Shown: piece after piece, positions 52,696 through 59,670 of the stretch
Layout: each line of letters opens with the position of its first letter
Numbering within the stretch: the first letter of the stretch is position 1
Assembly (NCBI RefSeq): GCF_032970905.1
Contig: NZ_JAWJZA010000014.1
Direction: 5' to 3' (one strand)
Source of the DNA: Veillonella absiana
GTDB lineage: Bacteria; Bacillota; Negativicutes; Veillonellales; Veillonellaceae
DNA: 61,361 bases
The notes under the pieces: generated by a model
Database searches by the model: none
What the model saw: the letters and a program-made list of their open reading frames with translations, nothing else
What the model was told of the DNA's origin: nothing
Position numbers and translations under genes: made by a program

Positions 52696-53202
52696 ATGGC
52701 GAAAAATGTAAAAATCAATTCGGTCGTGTATGCGGAAGTGCCGCAGGTTTCCATTCCTCTGGCTGAAGGACAGGGGACGGCTGTCTTTTATGATACGACC
52801 GGGGCCACGGCGGCATCGGGGGATATCCTGACGGGAAAATCCGCTTTTATCGGGAATGGCTTCGTCGCGGGTTCCATGCCCAATAACGGAGCCGTCAGCG
52901 GCAGTATCAGCAAGGCCGATGGCACGTATGCCATCCCGGCCGGGTTCCATAACGGCAAAGGGGCAGTCCGCATCAGCAGCGAGGAACAGGCCAAACTGGT
53001 CAGCGGGAATATCAAGGCTGGCGTGACCATCCTCGGCGTGTCCGGCAAATCCAGTGTCGTCGATACGGGCGATGCCACAGCGGCAGCCGGCACTATCATC
53101 AGCGGCAAGACGGCCTACGTCAATGGCACCAAAGTGACCGGGAGCCTGACAACCGTGACCGTATCCCAGGACAGTCTGACCAAGGTGCTGACCATCGAGT
53201 AA
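52696..53202 (+). CDS. Repeat-containing tail fibre protein
   Basis: 168-residue protein with glycine-rich repeated units such as ILTGKSAFIGNGFVAGSM and IISGKTAYVNGTKVTGSL, the pattern of fibre shafts in Bacillota phages. AAAGGAG lies before the ATG. Probably a fibre segment or adaptor. Confidence 0.7.
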   Translation: MAKNVKINSVVYAEVPQVSIPLAEGQGTAVFYDTTGATAASGDILTGKSAFIGNGFVAGSMPNNGAVSGSISKADGTYAIPAGFHNGKGAVRISSEEQAKLVSGNIKAGVTILGVSGKSSVVDTGDATAAAGTIISGKTAYVNGTKVTGSLTTVTVSQDSLTKVLTIE

Positions 53203-53214
53203 AGGGGTGATGAC

Positions 53215-54381
53215 ATGAAGGTAGATGTGAAAATGGCCGGGAACAGCTACAGTGGGGTACCGTCCGTCCTGATTCCGCTGAAAAGCGGCGGGAAGGCCCG
53301 TTTCTGCGAAGTGTCGGATACGACGGCGAAAGCCTCCGATGTGGCCCAGGGCAAGACCTTCTATGATGCAGACGGGAACTATACGGAAGGAACCCGTACG
53401 GGAAGCGGCGGCACAGCGGCAGAAGCGGCACCATACAGAGTCACCATCCAACAGGTGCCGCATCAGACTATCGAGGTAACTTTTACGCCACAAGTTACGG
53501 GAAACCTGACGGGATTCAAGAAGTCGGGAAGCCAGTCTGCCGAACTCACGAGCGAGGCCAATCTGGCCCTTTCCTATGCCTTTGATGCAGAAGTCATAGC
53601 CGACTCTGGCTGGATTAAAGGCAATCCAACCATTTCTGGGGCTTTGAAGAACGGCCTGATTTGCGGGGACGTAGTTATCAGTGCCACAGAGGCAATAGAA
53701 GATGCATCCGGACTCAGGATGCCCGTCGGATATATTCCCCTTTATTTATCCGATGGCTGCTTGTACATGGACAAGGACTTGCAGGGAAAATTCAATAATA
53801 AATCCTTGGTCAAAGATGGCGCTAAACTGTTCATCGTTGATATTACAAAAAATACAACGAGCATGAACGGTATGTTCAATCCATCTAAGGTAAGTTTTGC
53901 TGAAGGAACCCTGGCGGAATCTGTCATTGATTTCAGCAATGTGGAAAAAGGGGCGATTACTGATCTGGGAGTGGCCTTTGCTGGAAATCAGAAGCTGGAA
54001 TCCCTGGATTTGAGCGGCTTTGGCAATGTGACAGCCATGTACAGCATGTGCGCCTTTTGTTCGAGCTTGAAATGTGTCTATATCGATACATTATCCAACA
54101 GCAAGAATAAAACTATCAATACCTATCACATGTTTGCTCCCTGCAGCAGCTTAGAATATCTCATCATTGATAATGTGAATGTGGATTTTGTCATGCAGGA
54201 TGCCGCCGATGCAGACAAAGGGGTGCCCGCATCGGCAAAAATCCTGGTTCCCAGAGCTGCTTTGGATGCATATAAGGCAGACAGCCACTGGAAATCAGCA
54301 GCTGACCGCATCCTGCCCATGGAGGATTTCAATATCGTCCGCAAGGATGGCAGGGTGACCGTCACACCGAAGGCGGTGTAA
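53215..54381 (+). CDS. Tail fibre with BspA-like leucine-rich repeats
   Basis: 388-residue protein. Residues 1-75 repeat the fibre opening of its neighbour (SGVPSVLIPLKSGGKARFC, ASDVAQGKTFYDADG). Residues about 150-360 carry DUF285/BspA-type leucine-rich repeat units (VEKGAITDLGVAFAGNQKLE, LDLSGFGNVTAM, HMFAPCSSLEYLIIDN), a fold used for surface binding. The C terminus ends in a Trp/Ala-rich cap. Likely the receptor-recognition tip. The mid-part is more AT-rich than the start, suggesting domain swapping. Confidence 0.78.
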   Translation: MKVDVKMAGNSYSGVPSVLIPLKSGGKARFCEVSDTTAKASDVAQGKTFYDADGNYTEGTRTGSGGTAAEAAPYRVTIQQVPHQTIEVTFTPQVTGNLTGFKKSGSQSAELTSEANLALSYAFDAEVIADSGWIKGNPTISGALKNGLICGDVVISATEAIEDASGLRMPVGYIPLYLSDGCLYMDKDLQGKFNNKSLVKDGAKLFIVDITKNTTSMNGMFNPSKVSFAEGTLAESVIDFSNVEKGAITDLGVAFAGNQKLESLDLSGFGNVTAMYSMCAFCSSLKCVYIDTLSNSKNKTINTYHMFAPCSSLEYLIIDNVNVDFVMQDAADADKGVPASAKILVPRAALDAYKADSHWKSAADRILPMEDFNIVRKDGRVTVTPKAV

Positions 54382-54384
54382 GGC

Positions 54385-54564
54385 ATGTTTGAGAAAGTGA
54401 ATATCCCCGACTGTATCGTCATCATCGGGCTGGTCACAGCACTGATCCTGGCGATTTTTTATGCCTTGAACGAGCTGGCCATGTCTATTGCGTCAGGGCT
54501 TCTCGGTTACATCGGCGGTACTGTGAAGTCCGCCGTTCATCAGAAAGGAGAAGAAAAACCATGA
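54385..54564 (+). CDS. Holin-like small membrane protein
   Basis: 59-residue protein with a strong membrane helix at about residues 11-35 (IVIIGLVTALILAIFYALNE) and a second weaker hydrophobic part. It lies directly before the amidase, overlapping its start (ATGA), the usual place of a holin or spanin-like lysis protein. Short for a holin, so the call rests on position. Confidence 0.6.
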   Translation: MFEKVNIPDCIVIIGLVTALILAIFYALNELAMSIASGLLGYIGGTVKSAVHQKGEEKP

Positions 54565-55118
54565 AAGTATTCCTGAATCCCGGTCATGCGCCGGGCGGCC
54601 ATCCCGACCCGGGAGCTGTCAATAGTGAAAGCGGTCTGCGTGAGTGCGATGTCGCTTTGGCAGTCGGTCAATCTGCGGAAAGTTACCTGAATGCGGCAGG
54701 AGTAGCAACAGAACTGCTCCAGTCTGACAGCCTGGAGGAAATCTGCGAAGCCGCCAATGCCAGTGATGCCGACATCTTCGTGTCCATCCACTGCAATGCC
54801 GCCGAAGCCGAAGAAGCCAACGGCACGGAAACCTGGGCCTGTGCCGGCAGTTACCGTGGCAGCATGCTGGCGAGTTGCATCCAGAACCAGATTGTCGATG
54901 CCCTGGATACGACAGACCGGGGCGTGAAGATTGCCACGCCCGGCGTCAACGGCCTGTATGTCCTCACGAACACGGACATGCCCGCTGTCCTGGTCGAACT
55001 GGCCTTCATCACCAATCCTAGTGATGAAGAAATCCTGGCCAATGCCCAGGATGCCCTGGCCAGAGCCGTGGCCAGGGGCGTGACAGATTATGAACAGCTG
55101 ATTTTAGGAGGTGAATGA
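54561..55118 (+). CDS. N-acetylmuramoyl-L-alanine amidase endolysin
   Basis: 185-residue Amidase_3 zinc enzyme that cuts peptidoglycan at lysis. Zinc ligands are H9 (NPGHAPGG), E28 (LRECD) and H77 (VSIHCNA), and the catalytic glutamate is about E146 (VLVELAFITN). There is no signal peptide or cell-wall-binding domain, so it depends on the holin-like neighbour for export. Confidence 0.95.
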   Translation: MKVFLNPGHAPGGHPDPGAVNSESGLRECDVALAVGQSAESYLNAAGVATELLQSDSLEEICEAANASDADIFVSIHCNAAEAEEANGTETWACAGSYRGSMLASCIQNQIVDALDTTDRGVKIATPGVNGLYVLTNTDMPAVLVELAFITNPSDEEILANAQDALARAVARGVTDYEQLILGGE

Positions 55119-55120
55119 CC

Positions 55121-55387
55121 ATGAACCGTGAAGAAATCAGAAAAGCTGTCGCCGATGCCGTCGTATCCTTTGCCAGGAGCGAAGCCGAAGCAGCCATCAA
55201 GTCCATCGACCTGGATGACGTCCAGAAGATGGTGGAAGCCCAGATGAAGAACCTCACAGACCCGCTGGAAGCGGAAATCCAGACCACTACCAGCTGGTGG
55301 GTGAAGATTCGGAACAGGCTGTATATCACCCTGATGCAGCAGGCGGTCAAAGCTATCGTGGCTGATGTAAAACAGAAGATTGCATGA
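55121..55387 (+). CDS. Small helical protein after the lysin
   Basis: 88-residue, highly helical, acidic/basic-alternating protein (REEIRKAVADAVVSFARSEAE, WWVKIRNRLYITLMQQAVKA). The second ATG is preferred, nine bases after AGGAGG. No family recognised; the terminator follows at once, so this ends the late operon. Confidence 0.6.
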   Translation: MNREEIRKAVADAVVSFARSEAEAAIKSIDLDDVQKMVEAQMKNLTDPLEAEIQTTTSWWVKIRNRLYITLMQQAVKAIVADVKQKIA

Positions 55388-55388
55388 G

Positions 55389-55434
55389 AAAAGCCGGTAT
55401 GGAGCATCGGGGAGATGTTCCATACCGGCTTTTT
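55389..55434 (+). terminator. Terminator of the late operon
   Basis: AAAAGCCGGTATGGA (55389-55403) and TCCATACCGGCTTTT (55419-55433) form a perfect 15-bp stem followed by T. A very strong terminator. Confidence 0.95.
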
Positions 55435-55460
55435 GTGTTATACTAAAGTCATATTATAAG
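55433..55460 (+). promoter_or_regulatory. Promoter of the restriction endonuclease gene
   Basis: TTGTGT (55433-55438) and TATAAG (55455-55460) are 16 bases apart. AGTCATAT between them matches a half-site of the RHH operator at 57238-57260. Confidence 0.5.
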
Positions 55461-55484
55461 AATCATTAGATAGGAGATTAGCAT

Positions 55485-56129
55485 ATGCTCGATAGAAAGT
55501 ATTTAAGAGATGTCTTATTACCGGAAAACTTAACAAAAGAAAGCATTTTTTTAGCAATGAAAGATACTCAGAATTTTTTTAAGACAATAAATAGTAAGAC
55601 CGGAATAAAATTATCCCAACTAATACAAAAAAATAATTTTAGTGGCGTAGTTTCAAATCTATTTACTCATTACATGGGTGAACATAGTCTTTACAAGCCA
55701 TATAGTGACCAAGAATATCCAGATTTAATGTACGCAGAAAAAAATATAGGACTTGAAGTGAAGGCATGTATTAATTATAAAAAAGGTGGAGAAAGCCACA
55801 ATGGACATACAGGATGGCATATTATAGTTTGCTATACAATCCTGGACGATGGGAACATTGAATTTATACAGGCTTTGATTGCAAATATTAATGGATATGA
55901 AATGGGAGAGGGTATTTCAGATTGGGTGTATTGCAAGAGTAAAAGAAATAGTAATAATAGTCAGCGTACCGAAACTTATGTTACTAATTCAATTGGAACT
56001 AATAAATTACGCGATGGAGCTGTCTACATAAATACTGACATAATTCAATATAGTAAGCAACTAAAAAGTGCACGTAATAAACTTAAAGACATTTTGCCGA
56101 TACCCCCGTACTCACCCTTCTTCGAATAA
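55485..56129 (+). CDS. Type II restriction endonuclease (PD-(D/E)XK)
   Basis: 214-residue AT-rich protein convergent with a DNA methyltransferase. A PD-(D/E)XK site is visible: PD at 79-80 (DQEYPDLMY) and E91-V-K93 (IGLEVKAC). Both tails overlap by 18 bases, a common R-M layout. GGAGA lies before the ATG. Specificity cannot be read from sequence. Confidence 0.8.
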   Translation: MLDRKYLRDVLLPENLTKESIFLAMKDTQNFFKTINSKTGIKLSQLIQKNNFSGVVSNLFTHYMGEHSLYKPYSDQEYPDLMYAEKNIGLEVKACINYKKGGESHNGHTGWHIIVCYTILDDGNIEFIQALIANINGYEMGEGISDWVYCKSKRNSNNSQRTETYVTNSIGTNKLRDGAVYINTDIIQYSKQLKSARNKLKDILPIPPYSPFFE

Positions 56130-57002
56130 TAACTTTTCGCTTTGTGGATAAAGTTGAGATAATTTAGGTACAGCATTCTTAGCCATTTGATAGAAGTCTT
56201 TGTCTTGCTCGACGCCTATGCTATTAAAGCCAAGTGCTTCCGCTGCCGCGATAGTGGAGCCCCCACCGCAGAATGGATCTAATATGATCCCTTCTTGCAA
56301 AGGTAAAGCAGCCGATACAAGAATCCTCATAAAATCTTGCGGTTTTAAACTAGGATGATTTGAAATTTTACGTTCACATTGGGGAGTCTTTCCACTTTCA
56401 ATCAAATCACAAAATGGCGTATCAATTGATTTTCGATGTAAAGCGCCAGCCTTCCACCGTTTTAAGTTTTTTGCAACAGTCCTTTCGGAAAGCGGTTTCC
56501 TGTAAAGCCCCCACGGTTCCCAACAACCACGAGGAATAACTGTTGTCATAGAAAACTCTTTTTCTGCGCCTTTGGGGCGATCTCCACCTCGAAAAGTTTT
56601 TACGACTCTGACAATCTCTCCGCGTCGTTCTAAACCAGCATCTCGTAAAGCCCGACTAACTATGTCAGATAATAAAGGTGTAGATGCAATAAAAATATGT
56701 CCACCAGGAACGAGAACCTTAAAGGCAAGCCTGCCCCAATCAATAAAAAAATTATATACATTGTCTCTTTCCAATGGACTGTCATTGATAACAGAAAATC
56801 TTGGCAATGGACTTCTTTTTCGGCCATCAAAGGCTGGAGGAATTCGCCATATACCTCCAGATGCATTTCTCTTTTTTTTCAACTCTTCTTCCGTGTATTC
56901 TTTTACACCGTATGGCGGGTCTGTAACTATTGCAGTAATAGAATTTTCTTCTCGATTCTTCATCCAATCGAAACAATTATCATTGATTAATTTATAAGTC
57001 AT
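56112..57002 (-). CDS. Type II DNA methyltransferase (N4/N6, beta class)
   Basis: 296-residue methylase with TDPPYGV (DPPY at 28-31) first and DPFCGGGSTIAAAEALG near the C terminus. It protects host DNA from the adjacent endonuclease. The ATG at 57002 follows AGGATGG by five bases; ATG at 57011 is an alternative. It overlaps the RHH gene that precedes it in one operon. Confidence 0.92.
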   Translation of the reverse strand: MTYKLINDNCFDWMKNREENSITAIVTDPPYGVKEYTEEELKKKRNASGGIWRIPPAFDGRKRSPLPRFSVINDSPLERDNVYNFFIDWGRLAFKVLVPGGHIFIASTPLLSDIVSRALRDAGLERRGEIVRVVKTFRGGDRPKGAEKEFSMTTVIPRGCWEPWGLYRKPLSERTVAKNLKRWKAGALHRKSIDTPFCDLIESGKTPQCERKISNHPSLKPQDFMRILVSAALPLQEGIILDPFCGGGSTIAAAEALGFNSIGVEQDKDFYQMAKNAVPKLSQLYPQSEKLLFEEG

Positions 57003-57207
57003 TTTTACCATCCTGTTCCATTCGTTTAATTTTTTCGTATATGGCCATATTGATAAAATGATTCAGGCTAGATTTAATATCTAGCCTTTTTATTTTTTCT
57101 TTTGTTCCTTTTGGAAGTATGATAGATACTCTATCATACTTTTCCTTATTATGGATTAATAGATAATTTTTTCTTTTTTGCGTATTTTTGTAACGATTAT
57201 ATGACAT
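56992..57207 (-). CDS. Ribbon-helix-helix regulator of the R-M system
   Basis: 71-residue Arc-like protein (KYDRVSIILPKGTKEKIKRL, then SLNHFINMAIYEKI) with a basic start. It is the first gene of the methylase operon, has GGGAGA before its ATG, and a perfect palindrome sits in its promoter. Probably an autorepressor that also times endonuclease expression (inference). Confidence 0.82.
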   Translation of the reverse strand: MSYNRYKNTQKRKNYLLIHNKEKYDRVSIILPKGTKEKIKRLDIKSSLNHFINMAIYEKIKRMEQDGKNDL

Positions 57208-57236
57208 AGTATAATCTCCCTTTCTGAGGTAGGTTT

Positions 57237-57266
57237 ATTATAGTCATCATATGACTATAATGTCAA
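57237..57266 (-). promoter_or_regulatory. RHH-methylase promoter with palindromic operator
   Basis: On the minus strand TTGACA (57266-57261) and TATAAT (57242-57237) are 18 bases apart. Between and overlapping the -10 box is the palindrome TTATAGTCAT-n3-ATGACTATAA (57238-57260), a likely operator for the RHH protein. Confidence 0.8.
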
Positions 57267-57332
57267 GCTTTAGATAAAACTGAAAAGACTATATCTAAAA
57301 ATAGATAAGTCCTGTTGAATCTTCTTTTGAAG

Positions 57333-57363
57333 TACTTAACGATAGCTGTTCTGTCCTATTACT
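57333..57363 (+). promoter_or_regulatory. Repeated element TACTTAAC-N10-CTGTCCTATTACT, copy 3
   Basis: TACTTAAC (57333-57340), ten bases, CTGTCCTATTACT (57351-57363), identical in both conserved blocks to copy 1. It precedes the HTH-zinc gene. TCCTGAAA (57363-57370) and TTTCAGGA right after form a hairpin containing part of the ribosome binding site. Confidence 0.6.
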
Positions 57364-57395
57364 CCTGAAAGCTAAATTTTCAGGAGGTGTCCATC

Positions 57396-57788
57396 ATGAC
57401 GGACGAACAGAAACAACAGATCATTGCCATGCGCCGGGATGGGGCAGGATATGGCAGGATAGCGGCGCGGCTCCAGATTTCCATCAATACAGTGAAGTCG
57501 TTCTGCCGGCGGCACAGCCTGGCGGCGAAGTCGGCAGCCTCAGTTTGCGAGCAGTGCGGAAAGCCGATTGAGCAGAATACGGGACGGAAGCGGAAACGGT
57601 TCTGCTGCGATGCCTGCCGGAATAAGTGGTGGAACGCACATCTGGAGCTGGTGAAGCGGAAGGCAGTCTACAACTATACCTGTCCGGCTTGCGGGAAGAA
57701 ATTCACTGTCTACGGCAACAGCCATCGGAAGTTCTGCTCCCACGCATGCTATATTGCATACCGGTTCGGAGGTGTCCGCCATGGATAA
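57396..57788 (+). CDS. Helix-turn-helix zinc-finger protein upstream of recombinases
   Basis: 130-residue protein. Residues 1-45 are a resolvase-like HTH (EQKQQIIAMRRDGAGYGRIA, LQISINTVKSFCRRH). Two zinc-finger-like parts follow (CEQCGKPI...RFCCDACRNKWW and CPACGKKF...KFCSHACYIAY). The HTH resembles the gene at 29143. Position ahead of the two serine recombinases suggests a regulator or recombination directionality factor; not proven. CAGGAGGTG lies upstream. Confidence 0.7.
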   Translation: MTDEQKQQIIAMRRDGAGYGRIAARLQISINTVKSFCRRHSLAAKSAASVCEQCGKPIEQNTGRKRKRFCCDACRNKWWNAHLELVKRKAVYNYTCPACGKKFTVYGNSHRKFCSHACYIAYRFGGVRHG

Positions 57789-57942
57789 GAGGTCGTTTCA
57801 AAATGAAACAGCCTTCCAGATGGCGATGTATCTGGCAAGGCGGATGCTGGCCGAAAAGCTCATCACCGGGAAGGAGTACCGGGACTTCGAGCAGGAGATG
57901 CTTCGCCGCTATCAGCCTTTTTCCGGGGACTTATACACTTGA
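57781..57942 (+). CDS. SHOCT-like small protein
   Basis: 53-residue protein (NETAFQMAMYLARRMLAEKLIT, then YRDFEQEMLRRYQPF) with the short SHOCT-like helical pattern. GGAGGTG precedes the ATG, which overlaps the previous stop. The last part overlaps the recombinase promoter copy 5. Confidence 0.6.
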   Translation: MDKRSFQNETAFQMAMYLARRMLAEKLITGKEYRDFEQEMLRRYQPFSGDLYT

Positions 57943-57968
57943 TAATTGTATCAAACAGAGTGATATAT
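57939..57968 (+). promoter_or_regulatory. Repeated cargo promoter, copy 5
   Basis: TTGATA (57939-57944), 16 bases ending CAGAG, then TGATATAT (57961-57968). Same spacing as the four copies at 30-33.5 kb; AAAGGAG and the recombinase follow. Confidence 0.55.
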
Positions 57969-57990
57969 AGTGTCGAAAGGAGCTGATTCT

Positions 57991-59670
57991 ATGCGGACTA
58001 TCCGTAAGATTGAACGACGCATACCAAATTTGAAGCAGCGAAAGAAAGTCGCAGCCTATGCCCGCGTATCCATGGAATCGGAGCGGATGCACCATTCCCT
58101 TTCGGCGCAGGTCAGTTATTACAGCAGCCTCATCCAGAAGAACCCGGACTGGGAATACGCCGGGGTCTATGCCGACTATGGCATCTCTGGGACGGGGATG
58201 AAGAAGAGGCAGGAATTCCTGCGGATGCTGGAAGATGCCGAAGCCGGGAAGATAGACATCATCCTGACCAAGTCCATCCAGCGCTTCGCACGCAACACCG
58301 TAGACCTTCTGCGTACCGTCCGGCATTTGAAAGAGCTAGGCGTCGAAGTCTGGTTTGAAAAAGAGAATATCCATACCATGAGCGGGGACGGCGAGCTGAT
58401 GATGACCATCCTGGCCTCCTTCGCCCAGGAAGAGAGCCGTTCCATCAGCGAAAATGTCAGATGGAGAGTGAAGAAACGATTTGAGCAGGGGAATCCTAAC
58501 GGGCGGTTCCGTGTTTACGGGTATCGTTGGGAAGGGGATACCCTGGTGATAGTCCCCAAGGAAGCGGCTGTTGTCAGACGCATCTTCCAGAATTTCCTGG
58601 ATGGCAAGTCACGTCTTGAAACCGAACGGGAATTTGCTGCCGAAGGCATCACGACCCGGAATGGCCGCCGCTGGATGGATTCCAACATCAGGGTTGTCCT
58701 GACCAATGTTACCTATACCGGCAATATGCTTTTCCAGAAGGAATATGTGACGGATCCAATCCTCAAGAAGCGGAAGAAGAACCGGGGAGAACTTCCTAGG
58801 TATTATGTTGAAAATACGCATGAGCCTATCATCGACAAGGAAACCTTTGATTACGTGCAGCAGGAGATGGCGCGGCGAAAGGAACTGGGGGCGCTGGCCA
58901 ATAAGTCCTTGAATACGACCTGCTTCACGGGGAAAATCAAATGCGGCATCTGCGGTCGGAGTTATATGCACAATCGCCGCACAGACCGGGGCTTTGAAGA
59001 ATTCTGGGATTGTGGCTCCCATAAGCTGAAAGGCCGGAATTGCGGCGCAAAAGGAAGTATCCCGCATGCAGTCCTTGTAAAGGAGAGTACAGAAGTCCTA
59101 GGCCTGGATGATTTCGATGAGCAGGCCTTCCTTGACCAGGTCGAAAAGATAGTAGTGCCAGAATACCACGTGATGGTTTTCTGTATGAAAAACGGACAGA
59201 AGCTTATCCGGCACTGGGTATCAACGGCGAAAAAGGATTGCTGGACCGATGAGTATAAGGATCGCCAGAGGGCATGGATGAAAAACTACATGGCCAATGG
59301 CAAGGGAACACGGTTCTCCGCCTTTACGACACGTGTCCGGTGCGCCTTGTGCGGATCCTCTTTCCGGCGGTGCAAAACGAAGCATGACAGGCCTGTTTAT
59401 TGGCGATGCAGCAAAGGCGGCAAATGTGAATCGGTCAGCATCCGGGAAGATGACCTGAAGCGTGTGGCCGCAGAGGCCATGGGGTTAGAGAACTTTGATG
59501 AGGATAGATTCCGGGAGAAAGTGGAATCTATCGAAGCCGGAAAGCCAGACTGCCTGACTGTCCATTTCAAAAGTGGGAGAACAAAAGAGATTTCTTATAC
59601 GCCTACGCCGTCCAAGCGACGTTCCAAGGCACGGAGAAAGGAGAGCAGAGAAAAGTGGCAAAGACAGTAA
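57991..59670 (+). CDS. Large serine recombinase 1
   Basis: 559-residue site-specific recombinase. The catalytic domain begins AAYARVSME (serine S27), with SIQRFARNTVDLLRTVRHLK and AQEESRSISENVRW. The recombinase domain spans about 170-300. Zinc fingers (CGICGRSYMHN...CGSHKLKGRNC and CALCGSSFRRC) lie in the C-terminal part. The ATG at 57991 has AAAGGAG eight bases upstream. With its partner it probably excises and integrates the prophage. Confidence 0.92.
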   Translation: MRTIRKIERRIPNLKQRKKVAAYARVSMESERMHHSLSAQVSYYSSLIQKNPDWEYAGVYADYGISGTGMKKRQEFLRMLEDAEAGKIDIILTKSIQRFARNTVDLLRTVRHLKELGVEVWFEKENIHTMSGDGELMMTILASFAQEESRSISENVRWRVKKRFEQGNPNGRFRVYGYRWEGDTLVIVPKEAAVVRRIFQNFLDGKSRLETEREFAAEGITTRNGRRWMDSNIRVVLTNVTYTGNMLFQKEYVTDPILKKRKKNRGELPRYYVENTHEPIIDKETFDYVQQEMARRKELGALANKSLNTTCFTGKIKCGICGRSYMHNRRTDRGFEEFWDCGSHKLKGRNCGAKGSIPHAVLVKESTEVLGLDDFDEQAFLDQVEKIVVPEYHVMVFCMKNGQKLIRHWVSTAKKDCWTDEYKDRQRAWMKNYMANGKGTRFSAFTTRVRCALCGSSFRRCKTKHDRPVYWRCSKGGKCESVSIREDDLKRVAAEAMGLENFDEDRFREKVESIEAGKPDCLTVHFKSGRTKEISYTPTPSKRRSKARRKESREKWQRQ

